Below, piece after piece: positions 45,735-55,014 of a stretch of 64,000 bases of DNA. Position numbers and translations under genes: made by a program. The DNA comes from JBKQVT01 sp963804825 (lineage in GTDB: Bacteria > Planctomycetota > Planctomycetia > Pirellulales > Thermoguttaceae): assembly GCA_963804825.1 (NCBI GenBank), contig CAWDRV010000003.1, positions 1,178,001-1,242,000 of the forward strand. Reading direction: 5' to 3'. Under the pieces are notes generated by a model that did no database searches, had not been told where the DNA came from, and saw only the letters and a list, made by a program, of their open reading frames with translations. Each line of letters begins with the position of its first letter. Positions within the stretch are counted from its first letter, which is position 1.

Positions 45735-48700
45735 ATGAATTGGCTGCATCCTTACCTTCCCCTGCTGCTGGCGGCGGCGGCGTTCGCCGTCCCGACGCTG
45801 TTGAGCTATTACCTGGTGCGGGCGATCCGGATGCCCGACTATTTTTGGAAGCTGTGGGTGATCTTTTTTGCGCTGACGGCCAGTGGGGTCGTGATCTGGT
45901 GGTGGTGGCCGCCGAAGACGGGGATCGATCTGAGTGGCGGGCTGGTGATGGTCTACCAGGTGGACATGGCGACCAAGCCCCAGGACGTGCCGATCAACAA
46001 GGAGAACATGGCCAAGTTGATCGAGGCGGTGGAGAAGCGCGTGAACCCCAGCCACCTCAAGGAGACGAAGGTCGTCCAGTATAGCGACGACAAGGTCGAA
46101 ATCACCATTCCCAACGTGAGCGACCAGAACGAGGCCAATCAGATCAAGGATTCGATCAGCCGCATGGGCGCGTTGGAGTTCCGCATCCTCGCCAACAAGC
46201 TCGATCACGACGACTATCGGCACCGGATGGCGATCGAAGGCGCCGGCGCCGATCCGAGCGCCACGAAGATCAGGAACGCCAAGGGGGACCTGATGGGTTG
46301 GTGGGTCCCGGTCGCACCGGACCATGAGAAGAAGGTCGGCGACGAGCGGCAGATTGTCACGCGGCCGCACAAACCTGAGCGCAAGGACGATCCGCGCAAG
46401 CTCGACGTGCTGGTCGTCAAGGACGACGACGACGTCAAGGGCGACTACTTGAACATGGAGAAGGAGGGCACCGGCGATACGGGCGAGCCGGTCGTCGATT
46501 TCGGCTTTAACGTGATCGGGGCGCAGAAGTTCGGCGATCTGACCGGCAAGAACGTGCCCGTCGAAGGCGAAACCCCATACCAGCAGAAGCTGGGCATCAT
46601 CCTCGACGGCGAACTCTACTCGGCCCCCAACATCATCACCCGGATCAGCGAGCAGGGCAAGATCACGGGAATGAGCAAGAACGAGGTGGCCTCGACCATC
46701 ACCGTGCTCCAGGCGGGCAACCTGCCGCTGCCCTTGGAAAAACAACCGGTCAGCGACATCCTCATCGGTCCCACCCTCGGCAGCGACACCATCAAGGACA
46801 GCACCCGGGCGATGCTCATCTCCGCGGTCCTCGTGCCCCTGTTCATGCTCGTCTACTATCGGTTCGCCGGCATGGTGGCCAACATCGCCCTGGTGCTGAA
46901 CATGGTCGTGCTGATCGCCGTGATGATCGCCATCAACGCCGCCTTCACGCTGACCGGCCTGGCGGGGTTGGCCCTTGCGGTGGGCATGGCGGTCGACAAC
47001 AACGTCCTGCTGTATGAACGCATGCGCGAAGAACTCCACCGGGGGGCCACTATGCGCATGGCCATCCGCAACGCCTTCCATCGCGTCGGCGTGGTCATCA
47101 CCGACGCCAACCTCACCCACATCATCGCCGCCACCGTGCTCTACGTGGTCGGCACCGAGCAAGTCAAGGGCTTCGCCATCACCTTCCTGTTGGGCGCCGT
47201 GCTGAGCCTGTGGACCTCGATGTTCGTCGCCCGCTGGATCTTCGAAATCGCCGAACGCAGGCAATGGCTCACCAAGCTCAAGATGCTGCACGTCATCGGC
47301 GTGACCGAGATCGACTTCATGGCCTGGTTCCCTGCCGCGGCCACGTTCTCGGTCCTGATTACGGTCGTGGGCCTGGGCGTCGCGTTCCATCGCGGGGTGG
47401 GGCTGTTCGACATCGACTTCACCGGCGGCGTGTCGATCGAGGCCGTCTTCCAAAAGGTGACCGACACCAAACTGGTTCGCGACAAGATGGACAAGAGCGG
47501 CCTGCCCTACGCGGCCGTCACCAACGAGCGCGACCCGGACCACCCCGAAAGCACGCGCGCCACGAAGTTCATGATCAACACCGCCGAGCAGGATATGGGG
47601 GTTGTCCAAAAGAAACTCGTGGAGGCGTTCGGCGACAGCCTCGTGACCAACTCGGTGAGCGTGGCGAACCTGAAGCCCGTCGCGGCGGCCGCGACGGCCC
47701 CGCGGGCCCCTCCCGCCGAGGCGACCCAAAAGCCGCCGGCGAAGTCCACGGAAACGACGGTCCCGAAGACGGACAAAAAGCCGGCTGCAAAACCGGAGGA
47801 GAAGGCGGTTCCAAAACCGGGAAAAACGGCGGCTCCTAAGACGGACAATAAGGCGGCCCCGAAACCGGAGGAAAAGCCGGCCCCCAAGGCCGAGAAAAAA
47901 TCGACCGATCAACACTCCCGCAACGACTTGCCGCCCGACACCATGTTGGCCATGACGGGACCGGCCACGCTGGCGCTGGCCGATCCAAAGCCGGCCGCCA
48001 CGCCGGCCGCAACGCCGGCCGCAACGTCGGACAAGGGGAAGTCAACCGCCACGCCGGCCAAGGAAACGTCCGCTGCGACGCCGGATAAGAAGACCTCGAC
48101 GGCGAAGCCGGAGAAAGAGACGGCGAAGCCTGGGACAGAGACGGCGATGCCGGAGAAGAAGACCCCGGCTGCCACGCCGGAGACGGAAACCCCGGCCGTC
48201 ACGACCCCGAAGAAGCCGGCCGTCGTGGATCGCTATGCGGGCGGATCGGCGACCAAGCTGGAGTTCCACTTCGAGGTGAACCACGACACGGCCGAAGGCA
48301 TGGTCGCCAAGGCGATCGAGGCCAGCGAGAAGACCTTGGGAATCAAGGCGGCGCTGGTGCCCTTCGAGGTGACCAACCCGGACTTCCTGGAAGGCGGCCG
48401 CCGCTTCACGTCCTGGGACCTGAAAATCAAGCTGCCGCCGGAAAAGACCAAGGTCCTCCTGGCCACCTTGCAGAAGCAGGTCAAGAGCGAGCCCTACTTC
48501 CCCAGTTCCAGCACGATCGGCGGGGCCGTGGCCTCGGGCACGCGATGGCAGGCCGTCTACGCCCTGGTCGCCAGTTGGACGCTCATCATCATTTACCTGT
48601 GGGTGCGGTTCCAGGGCGTGGCCTTCGGCCTGGCGGCGGTCATCGCCCTGATTCACGACGTGCTGGTGATGCTGGGCGGCATCGCCTTCAGTTCCTACCT

Positions 48701-49085
48701 CGCCCCCTACTGCGGCTTCCTGGGGATCGAGCCGTTCAAGATCAACCTGCCCATCGTGGCGGCCTTCCTCACGATCATCGGCTACTCGGTCAACGACACG
48801 ATCGTCGTGTTCGACCGGATCCGGGAAGTCCGCGGCAAAGACCCGCGCATGACGCGGCAGATGGTCAACGACGGCACCAACCAGACCCTCAGCCGCACGT
48901 TGCTCACCTCGTTCACGGTCCTGTTGGTGGTCGTCATCCTCTACGTGGCCGGCAGCGAGGCGCTTCACGGGTTCGCGTTCGCGTTGATGATCGGCGTGTT
49001 GACGGGCACGTACAGTTCGATTTACGTGGCGGCCCCCATCTTGCTCTGGCTGATCCATCCCAAGGCGATGCGAGGCGGCGAGTAG
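45735..49085 (+). CDS. secDF: Fused SecDF protein-export membrane protein
   Basis: 1116 aa, SecD and SecF in one chain. It uses proton motive force to complete export through SecYEG. SecD half: TM1, GIDLSGGLVMVYQV, periplasmic domain, then GLAVGMAVDNNVLLYERMREE (about 413-433) with the key Asp. SecF half: FDIDFTGGVSIEAVF and GYSVNDTIVVFDRIREV (about 1016). Between them, residues ~650-830 of the SecF periplasmic loop are a Lys/Pro/Ala/Thr/Glu-rich low-complexity insert (KPEEKAVPKPGKT and similar), absent from standard SecF. The frame is intact throughout. Confidence 0.93.
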   Translation: MNWLHPYLPLLLAAAAFAVPTLLSYYLVRAIRMPDYFWKLWVIFFALTASGVVIWWWWPPKTGIDLSGGLVMVYQVDMATKPQDVPINKENMAKLIEAVEKRVNPSHLKETKVVQYSDDKVEITIPNVSDQNEANQIKDSISRMGALEFRILANKLDHDDYRHRMAIEGAGADPSATKIRNAKGDLMGWWVPVAPDHEKKVGDERQIVTRPHKPERKDDPRKLDVLVVKDDDDVKGDYLNMEKEGTGDTGEPVVDFGFNVIGAQKFGDLTGKNVPVEGETPYQQKLGIILDGELYSAPNIITRISEQGKITGMSKNEVASTITVLQAGNLPLPLEKQPVSDILIGPTLGSDTIKDSTRAMLISAVLVPLFMLVYYRFAGMVANIALVLNMVVLIAVMIAINAAFTLTGLAGLALAVGMAVDNNVLLYERMREELHRGATMRMAIRNAFHRVGVVITDANLTHIIAATVLYVVGTEQVKGFAITFLLGAVLSLWTSMFVARWIFEIAERRQWLTKLKMLHVIGVTEIDFMAWFPAAATFSVLITVVGLGVAFHRGVGLFDIDFTGGVSIEAVFQKVTDTKLVRDKMDKSGLPYAAVTNERDPDHPESTRATKFMINTAEQDMGVVQKKLVEAFGDSLVTNSVSVANLKPVAAAATAPRAPPAEATQKPPAKSTETTVPKTDKKPAAKPEEKAVPKPGKTAAPKTDNKAAPKPEEKPAPKAEKKSTDQHSRNDLPPDTMLAMTGPATLALADPKPAATPAATPAATSDKGKSTATPAKETSAATPDKKTSTAKPEKETAKPGTETAMPEKKTPAATPETETPAVTTPKKPAVVDRYAGGSATKLEFHFEVNHDTAEGMVAKAIEASEKTLGIKAALVPFEVTNPDFLEGGRRFTSWDLKIKLPPEKTKVLLATLQKQVKSEPYFPSSSTIGGAVASGTRWQAVYALVASWTLIIIYLWVRFQGVAFGLAAVIALIHDVLVMLGGIAFSSYLAPYCGFLGIEPFKINLPIVAAFLTIIGYSVNDTIVVFDRIREVRGKDPRMTRQMVNDGTNQTLSRTLLTSFTVLLVVVILYVAGSEALHGFAFALMIGVLTGTYSSIYVAAPILLWLIHPKAMRGGE

Positions 49086-49107
49086 GAGACGCTGCGGAAG
49101 GCGGGAA

Positions 49108-49147
49108 ACTAAGAACTAAGGTCTAAGAACTAAGCACTAAGCACTTA
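49108..49147 (-). repeat. TTAG heptad array hosting two IS5 copies
   Basis: CTAAGAA CTAAGGT CTAAGAA CTAAGCA CTAAGCA CTTA. It resumes at 50112-50135 between the IS copies and at 51100-51112 after them. Confidence 0.8.
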
Positions 49148-50111
49148 GAGGCTATCCGCAAAGTGATATTGCTGTAAAGCGTTGTCGGGAGTAAAGATGC
49201 GCACTTTCCCCTTGCAAAGGAGTGCGCACATGACCACGACGACGCGGAAACCGTATTCGACCGATCTTACCGATCAACAATGGGCCATCCTCCAACCGCT
49301 GATTCCCCTTGCCAAGCACGGCGGCCGTCCGCGCGAGGTGGAGATGCGCGAGGTGCTCAACACCTTGTTCTATCTCAACCGCACGGGATGCCAGTGGGAC
49401 CTGCTGCCCCACGATCTGCTGCCGAAGAGTACGGTCTACCAGTATTTCCGGCAGTGGCGCGACGATGGCACGTGGCAACGAATGATGGATGCGCTGCGGG
49501 CGCAGGTCCGCGTGGCGGACCAGCGGGAACCGACGCCCAGTGCCGGTGCGATCGACAGCCAAACCGTAAAAACGACGGAGCGGGGTGGCGAGCACGGATA
49601 CGATGGCGGGAAGAAGATCAACGGGCGAAAACGCCATGTTTTCGTGGATACTTTGGGGCTCTTGCTGGCGGTGGTCGTGACCAGTGCAGCATGGGACGAT
49701 GGGGCCGCTGCACCCCAAGTGTTCAGCCAACTCGACAACGCCAGATGTCCCAGACTGACCAAAATCTGGGCGGACAACAAGTATCGCAATCACGAACTGG
49801 ATCGGTGGCTGGAGAAGCACCGCGACCACTGGGACCTGGAGATCAAGTCTCGGCCGGAAGGAGCAGTCGGTTTCGCGCCTGTGCCCAAACGATGGGTCGT
49901 CGAGCGCACCTTCGCCTGGTTGGGAAGGTACCGCCGCCAGAGTCGGGACTACGAACGTCTGACCGAGTCCAGCGCCTCGATGTTGCGAATCAGTTCGATT
50001 CACCTGATGCTCCGACGGCTTGCGCCGCCCGCACGGGTCGTGTCATTCCGGTACCGCCAGGCCGCGTGAGCCAAACCGTGTATTTCCCGAGAAATCTTTA
50101 CGGATAGCCTC
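49148..50111 (+). mobile_element. IS5-family element, copy 2 (964 bp)
   Basis: Same 964-bp element and ends as copy 1. TTA on the left but TAA on the right, so it lacks a simple matching duplication. Only 24 bp of heptad array separate it from copy 3 in the same orientation. Confidence 0.9.
49230..50069 (+). CDS. IS5-family transposase (copy 2)
   Basis: 279 aa, same DDE residues and ribosome site as copy 1 (AIDSQTVK, WADNKY, VVERTFAW). It carries SSASML where copy 1 has SSTSML. Frame intact. Its sequence appears identical to copy 3, so the pair probably arose recently by duplication or recombination. Confidence 0.92.
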   Translation: MTTTTRKPYSTDLTDQQWAILQPLIPLAKHGGRPREVEMREVLNTLFYLNRTGCQWDLLPHDLLPKSTVYQYFRQWRDDGTWQRMMDALRAQVRVADQREPTPSAGAIDSQTVKTTERGGEHGYDGGKKINGRKRHVFVDTLGLLLAVVVTSAAWDDGAAAPQVFSQLDNARCPRLTKIWADNKYRNHELDRWLEKHRDHWDLEIKSRPEGAVGFAPVPKRWVVERTFAWLGRYRRQSRDYERLTESSASMLRISSIHLMLRRLAPPARVVSFRYRQAA

Positions 50112-50135
50112 TAAGAACTAAGCACTAAGAACTTA
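50112..50135 (-). repeat. Heptad spacer between IS5 copies 2 and 3
   Basis: TAAGAACTAAGCACTAAGAA followed by CTTA, 24 bp of the TTAG array. Confidence 0.8.
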
Positions 50136-51099
50136 GAGGCTATCCGCAAAGTGATATTGCTGTAAAGCGTTGTCGGGAGTAAAGATGCGCACTTTCCCCT
50201 TGCAAAGGAGTGCGCACATGACCACGACGACGCGGAAACCGTATTCGACCGATCTTACCGATCAACAATGGGCCATCCTCCAACCGCTGATTCCCCTTGC
50301 CAAGCACGGCGGCCGTCCGCGCGAGGTGGAGATGCGCGAGGTGCTCAACACCTTGTTCTATCTCAACCGCACGGGATGCCAGTGGGACCTGCTGCCCCAC
50401 GATCTGCTGCCGAAGAGTACGGTCTACCAGTATTTCCGGCAGTGGCGCGACGATGGCACGTGGCAACGAATGATGGATGCGCTGCGGGCGCAGGTCCGCG
50501 TGGCGGACCAGCGGGAACCGACGCCCAGTGCCGGTGCGATCGACAGCCAAACCGTAAAAACGACGGAGCGGGGTGGCGAGCACGGATACGATGGCGGGAA
50601 GAAGATCAACGGGCGAAAACGCCATGTTTTCGTGGATACTTTGGGGCTCTTGCTGGCGGTGGTCGTGACCAGTGCAGCATGGGACGATGGGGCCGCTGCA
50701 CCCCAAGTGTTCAGCCAACTCGACAACGCCAGATGTCCCAGACTGACCAAAATCTGGGCGGACAACAAGTATCGCAATCACGAACTGGATCGGTGGCTGG
50801 AGAAGCACCGCGACCACTGGGACCTGGAGATCAAGTCTCGGCCGGAAGGAGCAGTCGGTTTCGCGCCTGTGCCCAAACGATGGGTCGTCGAGCGCACCTT
50901 CGCCTGGTTGGGAAGGTACCGCCGCCAGAGTCGGGACTACGAACGTCTGACCGAGTCCAGCGCCTCGATGTTGCGAATCAGTTCGATTCACCTGATGCTC
51001 CGACGGCTTGCGCCGCCCGCACGGGTCGTGTCATTCCGGTACCGCCAGGCCGCGTGAGCCAAACCGTGTATTTCCCGAGAAATCTTTACGGATAGCCTC
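50136..51099 (+). mobile_element. IS5-family element, copy 3 (964 bp)
   Basis: Ends as in copies 1 and 2; TTA precedes (50133-50135) and follows (51100-51102). Direct orientation relative to copy 2. Confidence 0.9.
50218..51057 (+). CDS. IS5-family transposase (copy 3)
   Basis: 279 aa with AAAGGAG 7 nt before the ATG. Translation is the same as copy 2. DDE triad intact. Its 3' end lies 85 bp from the convergent phosphomannomutase gene, separated by the IS right end and the last heptads. Confidence 0.92.
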   Translation: MTTTTRKPYSTDLTDQQWAILQPLIPLAKHGGRPREVEMREVLNTLFYLNRTGCQWDLLPHDLLPKSTVYQYFRQWRDDGTWQRMMDALRAQVRVADQREPTPSAGAIDSQTVKTTERGGEHGYDGGKKINGRKRHVFVDTLGLLLAVVVTSAAWDDGAAAPQVFSQLDNARCPRLTKIWADNKYRNHELDRWLEKHRDHWDLEIKSRPEGAVGFAPVPKRWVVERTFAWLGRYRRQSRDYERLTESSASMLRISSIHLMLRRLAPPARVVSFRYRQAA

Positions 51100-51141
51100 T
51101 TAGTGCTTAGAGGGACATGGCATCCTTCCGCCCTCGGAACG

Positions 51142-52542
51142 CTACAACACGGCGTCGTGGGCCCCCATCGCGGCCTGGTAGCGGGTCCATAGCTCCGGCC
51201 CCACCTCGGGCAGCGATTGGCAAAAAAGGCTGACCACGTGGTCCAAACCGTGCCAGTCGGCCGACTCGAAGCGGAACGTCAGCGCCGGCTCGGTGACGCT
51301 GCGTCGGACGAGGGCCCAGCCGCCGGGCAGTTCGATCCGCACGCCGTCGATCGTCGTTTGCGGATGCCCCGACCAGGACTCGCGCACGTGCTGGATGACC
51401 CGTCCGCTCGCCTCGCCGTTGATCGCCACGCGGAGATCGGGCGTGATGAAGGCGGCCGGGCAAGCCCGCCGCAGCTCGGCCATCGTCCGGCCCGACTCCG
51501 CCAAGTAGGCGATCACGTGGCAGGCCGCCAGCAGGCCGTCGTCGCTCCCGTCCAAATCGCGGAAAAAGTAATGCCCGCTCATCTCCGCGCCGAACAGGGC
51601 CCGGGCGTGGCGCATCCGGGCGCGGAGGAATCCGTGGCCGCTCCGCTCGACGATCGCCTCGGCGCCGGCGTCCTGGGCCGCCTCGCGGATGCGATCGGAG
51701 AACTTCACGTCCACCACGACGCGTTCGCCCCGGAGCCGCGGCCCCAGCGCCTGCAAGAGCACCCAAACCGCCTCTTCCGCCGTCAAGGCCATCCCTTCGT
51801 TGTCCACCAGCGCGATGCGGTCCCCGTCGCCGTCGAAGGCCACCCCCAGGTCCGCACGCTGGCGATAGACCGTCTCGCAAAGCTCCTCCAACCGGTCCGC
51901 GTGCGAGCAATCGGGGCTGCGGCCCTCGAACCGCGAGTCGCTCCAATCGTGGATGGCCGACAGCAGGCATTCCGGGAAGATGGCGTTGAGGTATCGCCGC
52001 GCCCGGGCCGCCCAACAGCCGTGCATGGGGTCCAAAACGACGTGACGGTGCACGCGGAGCGAATCGACCCACATCTCCTGGAGCCAGGCCACGTAATCGA
52101 ACGAGACGTCCAGCGGCCGCGGGTCGCTGCGCGGACGGCCGGGTGACTGCGTCGCCGGGCGTTCCGCCCCCTGGCGCAGCCGCCCGACCTCGTCGGGCCC
52201 CGGTGGCAGGTCGCCGACCAGCCACTTCAGCCCGTTGAAGTCGGCCGGATGATGCGAGCCGGTGACGATCGCGCAACCTTCGGCTTGCACGCGGCTCTTG
52301 GCGTGATAGACCATCGGGGTGGGCAACTGGCCGAGATCGACCGTATCCACCCCCGCGGTGCAGAGTCCGTCGATCAGGGCCTCTTGGAAGGCCAGGGTGG
52401 AATCGCGGACGTCGCCGCCGACCACGAATTTGGCCGTCGGATCGAGGCAACTTCCGAGGGTGAAGCCCCAGCGTCGATAGAGTTCCGGCGTCAATTCCTT
52501 GGCCACAAGGCCCCGAATGTCACAGGGTTTGTAGATGCTCAC
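51142..52542 (-). CDS. Phosphomannomutase/phosphoglucomutase
   Basis: Alpha-D-phosphohexomutase, 466 aa. The phosphoserine loop is VTGSHHPADFNG, the metal loop FDGDGDRIAL, the sugar loop GAEMSGHYFF, and the phosphate-binding loop RRSVTEPALTFR. It interconverts 6-phospho and 1-phospho hexoses for sugar-nucleotide and glycan synthesis. The start is GTG 52542 with GCGAGG 6 nt before. Divergent from the rlmI-like gene. An rmlD-like sugar gene lies 3 kb on. Confidence 0.9.
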   Translation of the reverse strand: MSIYKPCDIRGLVAKELTPELYRRWGFTLGSCLDPTAKFVVGGDVRDSTLAFQEALIDGLCTAGVDTVDLGQLPTPMVYHAKSRVQAEGCAIVTGSHHPADFNGLKWLVGDLPPGPDEVGRLRQGAERPATQSPGRPRSDPRPLDVSFDYVAWLQEMWVDSLRVHRHVVLDPMHGCWAARARRYLNAIFPECLLSAIHDWSDSRFEGRSPDCSHADRLEELCETVYRQRADLGVAFDGDGDRIALVDNEGMALTAEEAVWVLLQALGPRLRGERVVVDVKFSDRIREAAQDAGAEAIVERSGHGFLRARMRHARALFGAEMSGHYFFRDLDGSDDGLLAACHVIAYLAESGRTMAELRRACPAAFITPDLRVAINGEASGRVIQHVRESWSGHPQTTIDGVRIELPGGWALVRRSVTEPALTFRFESADWHGLDHVVSLFCQSLPEVGPELWTRYQAAMGAHDAVL

Positions 52543-52794
52543 CAGCAGCCTCGCAAGGGGGCATGGATTGAGACGGCCGGCTCGGCTTGGCCCCCCCCAA
52601 GTCGAGCCTTGCAGGGAATAGGGAATTATAGCGGCCCGGGTGCGAAAGCGAAGTCGGAGGGCGGCAATTTTTGGGCGATTTTCACGTGCCCCCCACCAAA
52701 CGGCACGTCGGAAACGGCTTGCGGGCGGTCCGGCGGGCGATTAGACTTTGGGGTTTGGTCCGCCGGACACTTCCCCGCCTTGCAAGAGACCGTT

Positions 52795-53979
52795 TTGGCC
52801 CACGTTGTCCTGAAACCGCGAAAGGCGCGGCCGTTCCATGGCCGGCATCCCTGGGTGCTCGATTCGGCCGTGGATCGCGTCGAGGGCGGCCCGGCCGACG
52901 GCGACGTGGTCGAATTGCTCTCGGACAAGGGCAAGTTCATCGCCCGGGGCATCTTCAACGGCCGCAGCCGGATCCGCGTCCGCCTGTATACCTGGAATCC
53001 GGCCCAGCCGCTGGACGAGGCGTTCTGGCGCGACCGGCTGGCCTCGGCCCTGCGGCTGCGGACCCAGCTTGGCTACGATGACCCCGAGGGGGCGGCCCGG
53101 CTGGTCTTCAGCGAAGGCGACGGACTGAGCGGGTTGATCGTCGATCGCTATGGCCCGTACTTGTCGATTCAGATCACGGCGCTGGCCATGGCCGTCCGAT
53201 TGCCGCAGTTGACGCCGATGCTGGTCGAGTTGACCCGTCCCCGGGGGATCGTGTTGCGGAGCGAGCGTGGCATCAGCCGGATCGAAGGGCTGGAGCTTCA
53301 GGACGGGCCCTGCTGGGGCGTCATGCCCGACGGGCCGATCCTGGTCCGCGACCACGGCCTGCAATACGCCGTCGATCTGGCCGAAGGGCAGAAGACGGGG
53401 CTGTATCTCGATCAGCGGGAGAATCGCGTGGCGGCGGCGGGCTATTTTTGCGGCCGGCGCGTGCTGGACATGTTCTGCTACAGCGGCGGATTCAGCCTGG
53501 CCGCGTTGGCCCTGGGCGGGGCCGCCGAGACGTTGGGCGTCGATTCCAGCGCCAAGGCCGTCGCCTTGGCCCAGGAAAACGCCGCCCGCAACGGACTGGC
53601 CAACGCCCGCTTCCAGGTCGGCGACGGATTCCAGACCCTCGAGGCGCTGCTGGCCGCCGGCCAGCGGTTCGACGCCGTCGTGCTCGATCCGCCCAAGTTC
53701 GCCCGCAGCCGCCGCGCGGTGGACGAGGCCCTCCGGGCGTACCATTGGCTCAACCGGCTGGCCGTCGAGCTGCTCACGCCGGGCGGAATCCTGGTCACGT
53801 GCAGTTGCTCCGGCCACGTCGCCCGCGAGGATTTTCAAAGGATGCTCCTGGGCGTGGCGCAGCAGACCCGCCGCGAACTGCAGGTTCTTGAACAGCGCGG
53901 GGCGTCGGCCGATCACCCGGTGGCCGTCACCTGTCTGGAAGGGGAGTATTTGAAGTGTTTCATTTGCCGAGTGGGGTGA
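52795..53979 (+). CDS. rlmI: 23S rRNA (cytosine-C5) methyltransferase, RlmI-like
   Basis: 394 aa if started at TTG 52795 (E. coli RlmI 396 aa). N-terminal PUA-like part (LKPRKARPFHGRHPWVLDSAV); the SAM-binding motif I is VLDMFCYSGGFSLAALALG, and the substrate motif is VVLDPPKFARSRR. The catalytic Cys is in VTCSCSGHV, and the C-terminus ends ECxKCFICRVG-like (YLKCFICRVG). No ATG is near; upstream sequence is antisense to the mutase. Modification of C1962 is inferred from family. Confidence 0.85.
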   Translation: MAHVVLKPRKARPFHGRHPWVLDSAVDRVEGGPADGDVVELLSDKGKFIARGIFNGRSRIRVRLYTWNPAQPLDEAFWRDRLASALRLRTQLGYDDPEGAARLVFSEGDGLSGLIVDRYGPYLSIQITALAMAVRLPQLTPMLVELTRPRGIVLRSERGISRIEGLELQDGPCWGVMPDGPILVRDHGLQYAVDLAEGQKTGLYLDQRENRVAAAGYFCGRRVLDMFCYSGGFSLAALALGGAAETLGVDSSAKAVALAQENAARNGLANARFQVGDGFQTLEALLAAGQRFDAVVLDPPKFARSRRAVDEALRAYHWLNRLAVELLTPGGILVTCSCSGHVAREDFQRMLLGVAQQTRRELQVLEQRGASADHPVAVTCLEGEYLKCFICRVG

Positions 53980-53982
53980 AGG

Positions 53983-54355
53983 AAGGGATTAGGGATTACA
54001 GTAGTTCCAAGTTCGGCCGAATGTGAGGCAATGAACGCAACTTGTTGTTTGGAAACCTCTTGCAACCCGCGTGGCGTCTGATATCGGAGGCACCTCGGAT
54101 CAAAACGTTTGTCATTTGCCAGCGGGGACAAGTGGGGTGATGGCAAAGTGGGTAAAACACCGAGAAAATGGGCTGCAATGGCTTGTCGGAGGGTTTACAA
54201 GAAAATCATGATGCCGTTGCCGCGAGCCACGTCCCGAGTCGGCGGTCATCTCCGAACTGCCGGTCGTGCCATAACTCCTGTTGTAAACGCACATTAGGTG
54301 TACTCCTCTGAAAAGGCCGAACTTGGAACTACTGGATTAGGGATTGGGGATTAGA
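53983..54355 (+). repeat. Octamer array split by a small inverted-repeat element
   Basis: GGGATTA-type octamers at 53985-53998 resume at 54335-54352. Between them lies the 336-bp element at 53999-54334. No gene is recognised in 53980-54434. Confidence 0.6.
53999..54334. mobile_element. Candidate MITE, 336 bp with 20-bp perfect terminal inverted repeats
   Basis: Begins CAGTAGTTCCAAGTTCGGCC and ends with its exact reverse complement. GATTA occurs directly outside both ends, a possible 5-bp target duplication, though the octamer array itself contains GATTA. The interior is about 300 bp, less GC-rich than the surroundings, with only short frames of no known family. A non-autonomous derivative of an unknown IS is the likely origin. 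Confidence 0.65.
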
Positions 54356-54358
54356 AAA

Positions 54359-54412
54359 GCCCCACGACTGCGTCGTGGGGGCCGAGCCGCGGAAAGCGTC
54401 CGCTTGCGGCCG
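54359..54412 (-). repeat. Composite-repeat hairpin upstream of mntP
   Basis: Minus strand: CCGCAAGCGGACGCTTTCCG, then GCCCCCACGAC, GCA, GTCGTGGGGC, TTTT. Terminator-like, but no minus-strand gene reads into it, so here it is simply a copy of the dispersed composite. Confidence 0.7.
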
Positions 54413-54434
54413 CGCACTTTTCGGGAGACGTTGC

Positions 54435-55014
54435 GTGAACTGGCTTGAGTTGCTGGGCATCTCCGTCGGGCTGGCCATGGACGCCTTCGCGGTCGCGGCG
54501 GCGGTCGGCGTCCGCCTGGAATCGGTCACCCCGCGGCACGCCTTTCGACTCGCCTTCCATTTCGGATTGTTCCAGTTTATGATGCCGGTGTTCGGCTGGC
54601 TGGCCGGCACGCGGCTTTCGGGCGCGTATCGGCGCATACGACCAACTGGCGGCGTTCGGGCTGTTGAGCGTCGTCGGAGTCAAGATGCTCTGGGACGCCC
54701 GAGGCGGCCACAGCCGGCGAACCGGCGCCGATCCGACCCGCGGACTGATGCTGGCGACCCTTTCGGTGGCGACGAGCGTGGACGCCCTGGCCGTGGGCGT
54801 CAGCATGGCCCTGATGCGGGTTTCCATCTGGATGCCCAGCGTGGTCATTGGCCTGGTGGCCGCCGCGGCGACGACGTTGGGCATCCACTTCGGCGGACGG
54901 TTGGGTCTGCGTTGGGGCCGGGTGGCCGAGATGTCCGGCGGCGTGGTGTTGCTGCTGATCAGTTTGCAACCGTTGATCCTGTATCTGACGTCCCATCCGA
55001 CGGCGTCGCCATGA
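54435..55014 (+). CDS. mntP: Manganese efflux pump MntP; frameshifted near 54630
   Basis: Small six-helix membrane exporter of Mn2+, about 192 aa after repair. The first repeat has LGISVGLAMDAFAVAAAVG with the key Asp, the second SVATSVDALAVGVSMALM. After GTRLSG the frame breaks; IGAYDQLAAFGLLSVVGVKMLWDA is read one base later, so a stray base near 54627-54632 is likely. GTG 54435 is the start. Its TGA overlaps the next ATG (ATGA at 55011), implying coupling. No yybP-ykoY riboswitch was recognised upstream. Confidence 0.85.

Noticed and set aside
45705..47915. 736-residue open frame on the minus strand
   Set aside because: Antisense to the intact secDF gene; biased composition (His/Asp/Val-rich) typical of high-GC shadow frames, with no family motif.
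49148..51099. Composite transposon formed by IS5 copies 2 and 3
   Set aside because: Only 24 bp of heptad array lie between them, so there is no cargo.
52249..52794. N-terminal extension of the rlmI-like gene
   Set aside because: It is antisense to the start of the phosphomannomutase gene and has no homology; TTG 52795 gives the normal length.
54359..54382. Terminator for a gene
   Set aside because: It points to the minus strand where no gene reads toward it; kept only as a repeat.
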